From NCBI GenBank assembly GCA_964626565.1, contig CAZVFX010000176.1, positions 1 to 11,832 on the forward strand: 11,832 nt of DNA. Reading direction: 5' to 3'. A program made the position numbers and the translations under genes. The notes under the pieces are model-generated. The model worked only from the letters and a program-made list of their open reading frames with translations, searched no databases and was not told where the DNA came from. The DNA is from CAZVFX01 sp964626565. Its GTDB lineage: Bacteria; Myxococcota_A; UBA9042; CAIXZC01. Shown here piece by piece: positions 5,574 through 11,832 of this stretch. How positions within the stretch are numbered: the stretch's first letter is position 1; each line of letters begins with the position of its first letter.

Positions 5574-8500
5574 CTAACCGTCGGGGTCACAGTGGTTCAA
5601 CTGTCCGTCGTTGTCCTCATCCGCGGTACCGGCGCCGCCAACCTTGCCCATCACCAGGGCGACAAGGAAGTTAAAATCAACCGCGGTCAACTGGCCGTCA
5701 CAGTTCATATCCAGGCTGCGTTTCTGCACGGTGCCAAGGCAGTTGTGGTCGCTGGCCTCCGGGTCATCGCAGACGACCTGAGCCGATTCCCCGAACGACA
5801 CCACAGGATGCAGGCAGGAAGGGAAACAGGCGAGATTCTCGGCAAACGCAGCCCGGCAGTTCCAGCCGTCCCCGACGTCCGCCTCACACTGGGCGTCATC
5901 CGCGCACAGGTCGACTCCAGCCGCATCGGCCAGCTTCACCGATTGGTAGGTCATGACCAGGCATTGCATATCGACGATGTCCACTTCGCCGTCCTGGGTA
6001 AAATCACCGCTGGGAGCGTAAGGTTGCGCGGCTGACCAGACGTCCACGAAACACGGGTCGCCTTCCAAGAAGTCCTCATCCACATCACCGTCACAATCGT
6101 TGTCCATCCCGTCACATTCTTCTATACCAACACCTTCCCATTCATCACAAACCTGCGCAATACCACCGGCGCAATTCTCCACGGTGTGGAGACAGACACC
6201 CACACCGCAAGTGGTGGTCCCGAAGCCCTCGTCGGTCTCACCGTTGCAGTCGTTGTCCAGACCGTCACATTTTTCGAGAGCAACACCTTCTTCCGCATTG
6301 CAGATCTGGGCGATACCACCGACGCAATTCTCCACGGTGTGGAGGCAAACTCCGACCCCACACGTCGTGCTCCCCAGTTCCTCGTCCACCTCGCCGTCGC
6401 AGTCGTTGTCAAGACCGTCGCAGTCTTCTACCCCGACGCCCGCCCATTCATCACAAATCTGGTCCACACCGTCGACGCAGTTGTCCACGGTGTGGAGGCA
6501 CACACCGAGGCCGCACGTCGTGGTCCCGAGGTCTTCATCCACCTCGCCGTCGCAGTCGTTGTCCAGGCCATCGCACATGTCGACGATATCGGTGATCGTT
6601 TCATTGACGCACTCAACGCCGGCGCCGTCTTCGGTGCAGGTGAAAGTGCCGTTCTCACATAGATCGGAATCAGCGCCATCGCAGGGGAGTGTTTTATCGT
6701 TAAAATCTTCATCAGCGGCGCCGTCGCAGTCGTTGTCCAAGCCGTCGCAGATATCTACGATATCGGTGATCGTCTCGTTGACGCACTCAATGGAAGCGCC
6801 GTCTTCGGTGCAGGTGAAAGTGCCGTTCTCACACAGATCGGCATCAGCGCCATCGCAGGGGAGGTCTTTCGCGTGAAAATCCTCGTCGATGGAATCATCG
6901 CAGTCGTTGTCCAGACCGTCGCAAATGTCCACGATGTCGGTGACTGTTTCGTTGACGCACTCGACACCAAGGCCTTCCTCCGTGCAGGTCCACGTGCCGT
7001 TCTCACAACTATCGGCATCAGCGCCATCGCAAGGGAGGTCTTTCGCGCTAAACTCTTCGTCGATGGAATCGTCGCAATCGTTGTCCAGGCCATCGCAGAT
7101 GTCGACGATATCGGTGATCGTCTCGTTTACGCACTCAACCCCCGAACCGTCTTCGGTGCAGGTGAAAGTGCCGTTCTCACACAGATCGGCATCAGCGCCA
7201 TCGCAGGGGAGGTCTTTCGCGTGAAAATCTTCGTCGGTGGAGCCGTCGCAGTTGTTGTCCTTCCCGTCACATATCTCTACACCAGCGCCCGCCCATTCGT
7301 CACAAACCTGCGCAATACCACCGACGCAATTGTCCACGGTATGGAGGCAGACGCCCAGGCCGCAGGTGGTGGTCCCCAATTCCTCGTCTTCCTCTCCGTC
7401 GCAGTTGTTGTCCTTGCCGTCGCACACTTCGTCGGAGGGAGGCAGAGGCTGCTCTGAGCATTCGGTACCGCTGCCGTCTGCATTGCAGATCACTTCTCCG
7501 ATGTTGAAGCACTCGCCTACCCCGACCCAACACTCGTCGGTTAGTACGGGAAAGTCTTCGTCCTCCTGTCCATCGCAGTCGTTGTCGAAGTAGTCGCAAA
7601 CCTCCACGATGTCGGTGATCGTTTCGTTGACGCACTCGACGCCAATCCCGTCCTCGGTGCAGGTAAATGCACCGTTCTCACAGAGGTCGGTATCCGCGCC
7701 GTCACATGGGAGGTCCTTGGCGTCAAAGTCCTCGTCGGCCTCCCCGTCGCAATCGTTGTCCAGACCGTCGCAAATGTCGACGATATCGGTGATCGTTTCG
7801 TTGATGCACTCCACGTCCAGGCCATTCACGGAACAGGTCCACATACCGTTCTCGCAGAAATCGGTATCCGCGCCGTCGCAGGGGAGACCCTTGGTGGGAA
7901 AACTCTCATCTTCCGAACCGTCGCAATTGTTGTCCAAGCCGTCACACAGTTCGTCCGTAGGCGGAAACGGCTGGACCGAACATTCGGTACCCAGCGCGTT
8001 TGCCATGCACACCTTGACCCCCTCGTTCAGACACTCACCGATGCCCACAAGGCACTGGTCCCCCAGGTCGAAGTCCTCATCGGTAGACCCGTCGCAGTCG
8101 TTGTCTTTGGCGTCGCACACCTCCAGGGAAGGAGGGTGGGGAGTCACCGAGCACTGGGTATCGGTGCCGTCGTCCGTGCACTCAAAGACGCCGGCATGCA
8201 GGCACTCGCCCACGCCCACCTCGCAAGCGTCCCCCAGAATTTCCCACAGTTCGTCGGCAGACCCATCGCAATCGTTGTCCACGCCATCGCACTCTTCGGG
8301 GGTGGAAGGCAACGGCCCGACCGAACATTCCGCACCGCTCTGGTCGTCTTTGCAAACGTTGATCCCGATGTTCAAACAACTCCCTACTCCGACTTCGCAT
8401 ACTTGGGAGAGGTTGAAATCCTCGTCTACCGACGCGTCACAATCGTTGTCTTTGCCGTCGCACTTTTCGGACGTAGGAGGTAGTGGGTTGGCGGAGCAGG

Positions 8501-9194
8501 TGGTTCCGCTGCCGTTGCCGGTGCAGATCTTGCTGCCCGAATTGACGCACTCGCCGGTGCCCACGGTACAAGGATTGCCCACATCAAAGCCCTCATCGAT
8601 GGACCCGTCGCAGTCGTTGTCAGCGCCGTCGCACACTTCCGAGTCGGTGACGCACTTCCAGTTGGAGGGTGAGCCGGAGGTCGAGCAGTGCTGACAGTTT
8701 CCGCAGTGTGAGTCGTTGTAGCAGTGCACCACGTGGACTCCAGCGTTCCAACTTCCATAGCCGGCCCAACACCACCAGCCCCCGGCGCCGTGATGGCACG
8801 ACACCTTTTCCACTTTCGGGCTGCTTGTATAAGAACTGGCGACCACTTTGGTGGACACACCACCGCCCAGGTTCTCGCCGCTGCAGCCGCCGTACTGACT
8901 GCAACTCCAGGCACCCGAGCCGTAGTAGGTGGTCCCACTGCTCTTGAAGCGAACTGCGAACTGTTTCGCCGAAACTTTGTATCCCTTGACCACCTCGGTG
9001 TTGTAGTCGATGTCGACCTGAATTTTGCAGAAGGCGGGAGGCCAGGACGCCTCCTGATAGCACCACTCAAAGCCGGCGTCGGGGGTGCAATCACCGCCGG
9101 CCAATGCAGGGCGGGAAAATGACAGGACGGCCAGGAAGGAAACAATAAAAAAGGACGACCAACGTACAACCGGTAGCAAACCGTATGTTCTCAA
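5574..9194 (-). CDS. Giant secreted MopE-type metal-binding-motif repeat protein
   Basis: A 1206-residue exported protein. Residues 1-32 are a signal peptide (hydrophobic FFIVSFLAVLSF, cleavage after ALA). Residues 33-185 form an N-terminal domain rich in Gly, Trp, Tyr and Cys that I cannot assign. Residues 186-1042 carry 16 copies of CDGxDNDCDGxxDE, the putative metal-binding motif named after the Methylococcus MopE copper protein; its Asp/Asn pattern also suits calcium. The C-terminal part has two dockerin-like loops, GDFTQDGEVDIVD (about 1063) and DMNCDGQLTAVDF (about 1162), separated by a Cys-rich insert, then a thrombospondin-3-like DEDNDGQLNHCDPDG end. No MYXO-CTERM or GlyGly-CTERM anchor is present, so it may be released or held non-covalently. 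The start is uncertain: no ATG or GTG is available after an upstream in-frame stop, so TTG at 9194 (or 9179) is used. Likely role: surface or extracellular structure or adhesion; not demonstrated. Confidence 0.9.
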   Translation of the reverse strand: MRTYGLLPVVRWSSFFIVSFLAVLSFSRPALAGGDCTPDAGFEWCYQEASWPPAFCKIQVDIDYNTEVVKGYKVSAKQFAVRFKSSGTTYYGSGAWSCSQYGGCSGENLGGGVSTKVVASSYTSSPKVEKVSCHHGAGGWWCWAGYGSWNAGVHVVHCYNDSHCGNCQHCSTSGSPSNWKCVTDSEVCDGADNDCDGSIDEGFDVGNPCTVGTGECVNSGSKICTGNGSGTTCSANPLPPTSEKCDGKDNDCDASVDEDFNLSQVCEVGVGSCLNIGINVCKDDQSGAECSVGPLPSTPEECDGVDNDCDGSADELWEILGDACEVGVGECLHAGVFECTDDGTDTQCSVTPHPPSLEVCDAKDNDCDGSTDEDFDLGDQCLVGIGECLNEGVKVCMANALGTECSVQPFPPTDELCDGLDNNCDGSEDESFPTKGLPCDGADTDFCENGMWTCSVNGLDVECINETITDIVDICDGLDNDCDGEADEDFDAKDLPCDGADTDLCENGAFTCTEDGIGVECVNETITDIVEVCDYFDNDCDGQEDEDFPVLTDECWVGVGECFNIGEVICNADGSGTECSEQPLPPSDEVCDGKDNNCDGEEDEELGTTTCGLGVCLHTVDNCVGGIAQVCDEWAGAGVEICDGKDNNCDGSTDEDFHAKDLPCDGADADLCENGTFTCTEDGSGVECVNETITDIVDICDGLDNDCDDSIDEEFSAKDLPCDGADADSCENGTWTCTEEGLGVECVNETVTDIVDICDGLDNDCDDSIDEDFHAKDLPCDGADADLCENGTFTCTEDGASIECVNETITDIVDICDGLDNDCDGAADEDFNDKTLPCDGADSDLCENGTFTCTEDGAGVECVNETITDIVDMCDGLDNDCDGEVDEDLGTTTCGLGVCLHTVDNCVDGVDQICDEWAGVGVEDCDGLDNDCDGEVDEELGSTTCGVGVCLHTVENCVGGIAQICNAEEGVALEKCDGLDNDCNGETDEGFGTTTCGVGVCLHTVENCAGGIAQVCDEWEGVGIEECDGMDNDCDGDVDEDFLEGDPCFVDVWSAAQPYAPSGDFTQDGEVDIVDMQCLVMTYQSVKLADAAGVDLCADDAQCEADVGDGWNCRAAFAENLACFPSCLHPVVSFGESAQVVCDDPEASDHNCLGTVQKRSLDMNCDGQLTAVDFNFLVALVMGKVGGAGTADEDNDGQLNHCDPDG
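6069..8639 (-). repeat. 16-unit coding repeat array with three spacer classes
   Basis: Sixteen CDGxDNDCDGxxDE motifs (some with Asn, Lys or Asp substitutions) recur every 51-58 residues. The segment after each motif falls in three classes. Class A has VGxGECxNxG...CS..PLPPS (units 1-4 and 7). Class B has KDLPCDGADxDLCENGTF...CVNETITDIV (units 5, 6, 9-12). Class C has GTTTCGxGVCLHTVxNC (units 8 and 13-15). Unit 16 leads into the C-terminal domain. Order: AAAA BB A C BBBB CCC. Unit lengths are 57-58 residues for A and B and 51 for C. Confidence 0.92.
6582..7277 (-). repeat. Homogenised tandem block of four 174-bp class-B units
   Basis: Units 9-12 of the repeat protein are each 174 bp. An exact 83-bp match occurs at 6799-6881 and 7147-7229, that is 348 bp or two units apart, linking units 9 and 11, while the intervening unit 10 differs at several positions. 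This is direct observation and implies recent duplication or gene conversion within the array. Confidence 0.85.
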
Positions 9195-9222
9195 AACACC
9201 CCCCGGGCCCCAGGTACTGCAG

Positions 9223-9259
9223 CTTGACTATTGTCCCTTTTCCCGTCGGAAAAGTCAAG
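9223..9259. promoter_or_regulatory. Nested inverted repeat in the divergent control region
   Basis: An outer pair CTTGAC (9223-9228) and GTCAAG (9254-9259) encloses an inner stem CTTTTCC (9237-9243), CGTC loop, GGAAAAG (9248-9254); the two share the G at 9254. A third CTTTTCC occurs at 9285-9291, overlapping the candidate acr3 -35. The symmetry lies between the divergent repeat-protein and acr3 genes and could be an operator; no ArsR-type match is claimed. Confidence 0.4.
9230..9258 (-). promoter_or_regulatory. Predicted promoter of the giant repeat protein gene
   Basis: On the minus strand TTGACT (9258-9253) is followed after exactly 17 bases by GACAAT (9235-9230), with five and four consensus matches. 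The expected leader before the TTG start at 9194 would be about 30 bases. The elements coincide with the outer arms of the inverted repeat at 9223-9259. Confidence 0.45.
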
Positions 9260-9281
9260 TACACACCGCTCGCTGCAAACC

Positions 9282-9310
9282 TTGCTTTTCCGTGCTTCGG
9301 GGGGTATAGG
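9282..9310 (+). promoter_or_regulatory. Candidate promoter of the acr3 operon
   Basis: TTGCTT (9282-9287) and TATAGG (9305-9310) are separated by 17 bases, about 40 bases before the acr3 ATG. The -10 matches four of six positions and the -35 is weak, as is usual for regulated promoters. A CTTTTCC copy of the nearby dyad half-site overlaps the -35. Confidence 0.38.
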
Positions 9311-9351
9311 CTTGGAGGTAAGGGAGTACGGCTGAAGCTGCGAGGTTGCAT

Positions 9352-10422
9352 ATGAGTGCAAATAGTAATGGCGCGATGCGCAGATTATCGTTTCTGGATC
9401 GGTACCTGACCCTGTGGATCTTTCTGGCCATGGGCGCGGGTGTGCTGTTGGGCTGGGTCTGGCCCGGCGTGGTGGATGTGCTCGGCGACATGAGCGTGGG
9501 CACCACCTCCATTCCCATCGCCATCGGTCTGATACTCATGATGTACCCGCCCCTGGCCAAGGTAAAATACGAGGAGTTGGGGCCTGTATTCCGCAACACC
9601 CGGGTGCTGACGTTGTCCCTGGTCCAGAACTGGATAATCGGGCCGATTCTCATGTTCGTCCTGGCCATCGTGTTCCTGCGGGATGAACCAGGCTACATGG
9701 TGGGGCTCATCATGATAGGTCTCGCCCGCTGTATCGCCATGGTCATCGTGTGGAATGATCTTGCCAAAGGCGATACCGAGTATTGCGCCGGACTGGTCGC
9801 GTTCAACTCCATTTTTCAAGTCCTTTTCTACTCCGTGTACGCATACGTGTTCATCAAGGTGGTGCCCACTTGGTTCGGCCTGGAAGGGTTCGATGTGAAG
9901 ATCACCATCGGGCAGATCGCTGAGAGCGTTTTTATCTACCTGGGCATCCCGTTCATCGCCGGGTTTCTTACCCGTTTCCTCCTGCTGAAGGTGAAGAGCA
10001 AGGAGTGGTACCACACGAAGTTCATTCCGAAGATAAGTCCCATCACGCTCATCGCCTTGTTGTTCACCATCGTCGTGATGTTTTCACTGAAAGGCGAGAC
10101 CATCGTTGAAGTGCCATTCGACGTAGTGCGAATAGCGATTCCGCTGCTTATCTACTTTGTAGTGATGTTCCTGGTGTCGTTCTTCCTCAGTTGGAAATTC
10201 GGTGCGACGTACGAACAGGCAACGACCCTTTCGTTCACCGCCGCGTCCAACAACTTCGAGTTGGCCATTGCCGTGGCCGTAGCCACCTTCACCATCGCAC
10301 ACAAGGCCGCGTTCGCCGCGGTCATCGGCCCGCTGGTTGAGGTCCCCGTACTCATCGGACTCGTCAGTGTGGCCCTGTGGTTTAAGAGAAAGTGGTTTAC
10401 GCCGGCGGGAGAAGGGGAATGA
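9352..10422 (+). CDS. acr3: Arsenite efflux permease, Acr3 family
   Basis: A 356-residue inner-membrane protein with about ten predicted helices, the size and composition of bacterial Acr3 transporters, which expel arsenite (and in some cases antimonite) using the proton motive force. Family signatures include IPIAIGLILMMYPPLAKVKY (residues 54-73), the essential Cys in GLARCIAMVIVWN (Cys127), FNSIFQVLFY, and AASNNFELAIAVA followed by a conserved Glu in GPLVEVPVLIGL (Glu330). The start is ATG 9352, with GAGG six bases upstream; a TTG at 9346 is less likely. Its stop overlaps the next gene's start as ATGA, so it leads a four-gene operon with three thiol-redox proteins. It would complete arsenate detoxification with ArsC at the other end of the window. 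No arsR is adjacent within the window. Confidence 0.95.
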   Translation: MSANSNGAMRRLSFLDRYLTLWIFLAMGAGVLLGWVWPGVVDVLGDMSVGTTSIPIAIGLILMMYPPLAKVKYEELGPVFRNTRVLTLSLVQNWIIGPILMFVLAIVFLRDEPGYMVGLIMIGLARCIAMVIVWNDLAKGDTEYCAGLVAFNSIFQVLFYSVYAYVFIKVVPTWFGLEGFDVKITIGQIAESVFIYLGIPFIAGFLTRFLLLKVKSKEWYHTKFIPKISPITLIALLFTIVVMFSLKGETIVEVPFDVVRIAIPLLIYFVVMFLVSFFLSWKFGATYEQATTLSFTAASNNFELAIAVAVATFTIAHKAAFAAVIGPLVEVPVLIGLVSVALWFKRKWFTPAGEGE

Positions 10423-10847
10423 AGAAACCAGCGACGGTGTTGATTTTCACTGCGCTTTGTTTCCTGGCCGGATGCGCAAAACCACCGGAAACCAGGGAGT
10501 CGGCAGTTGCGGCAGAGCAGAAGGCGGAAGGTCAAGCGGGAGAACAGAAGGCCGGCCCGAAGATAGCGAAGGTCGTCTTCCTCGATCAGAAGGAATGTTG
10601 CGACTGCACCCGGGAGCGACAGAACAGGAGTTGGAATGCGTTGCAGGCCGTGGTCACAAAGATGGAACCGGCGCCGACGGTCGAGGTGGTCCACCGGGAC
10701 ACCGAACCCGAGGCGGGTAGTATGTTCTTGGACCTGGAGCCCATTATGGTGAGTCCGGGCCTTTACTTTTTCGGCGCGGACGGGCTGCTGGTGGAGACAC
10801 TGCAGGGCGAGCTCACCGAAGCACAGATCTTGAAGGTAATGGAGTAA
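10419..10847 (+). CDS. Thioredoxin-fold lipoprotein with CCDC site (ArsF-like?)
   Basis: A 142-residue lipoprotein: basic MKK start, hydrophobic core and a perfect lipobox LAGC (Cys19), then an Ala/Glu/Gln/Lys-rich linker to about residue 48. The domain that follows looks like a thioredoxin fold: strand KVVFLD (51-56), then ECCDCTRER, giving a C-x-x-C pair (Cys60 and Cys63) with an extra Cys61 inside it, a helix, strand TVEVVHRDT, then VSPGLYFFGADG, where Pro113 sits at the expected cis-Pro position. It would act outside the cytoplasmic membrane. Start 10419 overlaps the acr3 stop (ATGA). Position and make-up recall the ArsF-type proteins reported with ArsE and ArsG in organoarsenical clusters, but I cannot verify homology. 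Alternatives: a partner that receives electrons from the CcdA-like protein encoded two genes downstream, or an arsenical-binding periplasmic protein. Confidence 0.85.
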   Translation: MKKPATVLIFTALCFLAGCAKPPETRESAVAAEQKAEGQAGEQKAGPKIAKVVFLDQKECCDCTRERQNRSWNALQAVVTKMEPAPTVEVVHRDTEPEAGSMFLDLEPIMVSPGLYFFGADGLLVETLQGELTEAQILKVME

Positions 10848-10853
10848 GGCATC

Positions 10854-11099
10854 ATGGATATCAAGGTGTTGGGCACCGGCTGTACCAAGTGCATGAAGTT
10901 GTACGATGCGGTGGTGGAAGCGGTGCACGCCTCCGGGGTCACTGCCGCAGTGACCAAAGTGGAGAAAATCGACGACATCATGGCTTACGGCATCCTGCTC
11001 ATGCCCGGCCTCGTGATCGACGGCAAAGTCGTCAGCTCCGGTAAGGCTCCAAAGGCGAAGGAGCTCGAGGCCATGATCACCGCGGCTGCGAGAGGCTAA
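10854..11099 (+). CDS. Small thioredoxin-like redox protein with CTKC site
   Basis: An 81-residue cytosolic protein of the short thioredoxin/glutaredoxin-like group (thioredoxin_3, MTH895/TM0996-like). It has the strand-CxxC-helix start MDIKVLGTGCTKCMKL (Cys10, Cys13), a central strand AAVTKVEKIDD, and LLMPGLVIDGKVVSSGKAP (from residue 48) with the cis-Pro at 51 and the typical strand-turn-strand after it. The family carries electrons and commonly sits next to arsenic transporters and CcdA-type proteins. It starts six bases after the lipoprotein stop, behind a TAAGG stretch, and ends four bases before the membrane protein, so all three should be made together. It could reduce ArsC, the CcdA-like protein, or an arsenical (ArsE-like role); sequence alone does not decide. 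Confidence 0.92.
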   Translation: MDIKVLGTGCTKCMKLYDAVVEAVHASGVTAAVTKVEKIDDIMAYGILLMPGLVIDGKVVSSGKAPKAKELEAMITAAARG

Positions 11100-11103
11100 C
11101 GAG

Positions 11104-11805
11104 ATGCTCGAGCAATTTGTCGCGGGTGCGGGCGACTACATCCACACCAACCCGTGGCTGGCTGTGGTTGCGGTGTTCTTGGGCGGTGCGCTCACCGCGT
11201 CCGCGCCATGTGTGCTGGTGATGATCCCATTGATGATGGGGTTCGTGGCGGGCCACGGCGACGAGCGGCCCTCGGTGTTGCGAGCGTTGGGCTACTCCTT
11301 CCTGTTTGTACTCGGCTTGTCCGTCACGTTTACCTGCCTGGGCATGCTGGCCGCGCTGGCCGGTCACCTGTACGGAGACGTATCGTCAATCTGGAACTGG
11401 GTTGTGGCCGCGGTGTGCCTGGTGATGGGCCTGCACTTGATGGGGTTGCTCAATTTCACCATCCCCGCACCGGTGAACCTCCAGCCCAAGGTCCGGGGTG
11501 CGTTGGGCGCATTGCTCCTGGGCCTTCTTTTCGGCATCGTCTCCGCCCCGTGTGCGGCGCCCCTCCTGGTCGTCCTCCTCACCTACCTGGCCGGCTCCGG
11601 CGCCTCGGTAGCCTACGGCGGCACTCTGCTCTTAGCCTACGCTCTGGGCCACAGCGTGCTCATCATCATCGCAGGTACTTCCATGGGCGCAGCCCGCAAG
11701 CTAATCGAGTCAAAAGGCCTCACCCGCACCACCGACATCATGCGCCGCGCCGCCGGCGCGACGATTGTCCTGGTAGGCGTGTACTTCGTATACGCTGCGC
11801 TTTGA
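11104..11805 (+). CDS. CcdA/DsbD-type transmembrane protein (ArsG-like)
   Basis: A 233-residue membrane protein with about six helices in the two-fold repeat of the CcdA/DsbD family. The two hallmark cysteines occur in equivalent contexts, SAPCVLVM (Cys36, first helix) and SAPCAAPLL (Cys150, fourth helix), and such pairs shuttle reducing equivalents across the cytoplasmic membrane. The length is typical of stand-alone CcdA. It follows the CTKC protein by four bases and ends the visible operon; a short CTACC/GGTAG stem lies just after the stop. With acr3 and two thioredoxin-like genes upstream, the likely role is a thiol relay to the lipoprotein, or transport of aromatic arsenicals as proposed for the related ArsG permeases. 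A cytochrome c maturation role is less likely because no ccm or ccs gene is nearby. Further operon genes may lie beyond the window. Confidence 0.9.
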   Translation: MLEQFVAGAGDYIHTNPWLAVVAVFLGGALTASAPCVLVMIPLMMGFVAGHGDERPSVLRALGYSFLFVLGLSVTFTCLGMLAALAGHLYGDVSSIWNWVVAAVCLVMGLHLMGLLNFTIPAPVNLQPKVRGALGALLLGLLFGIVSAPCAAPLLVVLLTYLAGSGASVAYGGTLLLAYALGHSVLIIIAGTSMGAARKLIESKGLTRTTDIMRRAAGATIVLVGVYFVYAAL

Positions 11806-11832
11806 GTGCTACCTTCACACGGTAGAAGTCAC

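Noticed and set aside
6100..8694. Long plus-strand open frames (up to 361 codons) opposite the giant repeat protein, rich in Ser, Pro and Thr
   Set aside because: They are antisense echoes of the repeat: the Asp/Cys-rich coding frame lacks stops on the other strand. They have no ribosome-binding sites or signal sequences and simply repeat with the same period.
5574..9194. CRISPR-like or mobile-element origin for the regular repeats
   Set aside because: The repeats are in one continuous reading frame with conserved protein motifs and no unique spacers; no transposase or terminal repeats are present.
11809..11825. CTACC/GGTAG stem just after the last gene, as a terminator
   Set aside because: A five-base stem with a seven-base loop and no T tract is too weak to call, and the operon may continue beyond the window.

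Overview
The window looks like chromosomal DNA of a GC-rich Gram-negative bacterium. It has several predicted lipoproteins, some with Asp/Glu/Pro/Thr-rich linkers, and one very large secreted protein built from MopE-type CDGxDNDCDGxxDE repeats. That combination is common in Myxococcota and other former Deltaproteobacteria. The lineage is inferred from protein style only; no rRNA or other phylogenetic marker is present.

Layout, left to right. (1) 1-745, minus: a probable lipoprotein of unknown function whose 3' end lies outside the window. (2) 838-1302, plus: a thioredoxin-coupled arsenate reductase (ArsC, low-molecular-weight phosphatase fold). (3) 1337-2986, minus: a secreted or lipid-anchored alpha/beta hydrolase of the tripeptidyl-aminopeptidase/proline-iminopeptidase type. 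(4) 3117-3796, plus: a Phd-type antitoxin and VapC-type PIN toxin pair, with a consensus-like promoter overlapped by a 23-bp near-perfect palindrome. (5) 3783-4592, minus: a CPBP-family (Abi/Rce1-like) membrane protease whose 3' end overlaps vapC tail to tail. (6) 4746-5567, plus: a lipoprotein with an acidic low-complexity linker and an unrecognised C-terminal domain. (7) 5574-9194, minus: a 1206-residue secreted protein with 16 MopE-type motifs, two separated dockerin-like calcium loops and a thrombospondin-3-like tail. (8) 9352-11805, plus: a tight four-gene cluster of an Acr3 arsenite efflux permease, a thioredoxin-fold lipoprotein with a CCDC site, a small CTKC thioredoxin-like protein and a CcdA/DsbD-type (ArsG-like) membrane protein.

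The functional theme at both ends is arsenic. ArsC would reduce arsenate to arsenite at the expense of thioredoxin, and Acr3 would export the arsenite. The three redox genes translationally coupled behind acr3 can be read as a thiol relay: cytosolic CTKC protein to membrane CcdA-like protein to outer-face CCDC lipoprotein. The layout resembles the arsEFG-type clusters associated with organoarsenicals, though the substrate cannot be told from sequence. No ArsR or ArsM is visible. The roughly 8 kb between arsC and acr3 holds the hydrolase, toxin-antitoxin pair, protease, lipoprotein and giant repeat protein, with no visible transposase or integrase.

No rRNA, tRNA, CRISPR array or insertion sequence was recognised, and no gap between genes exceeds about 160 bases.
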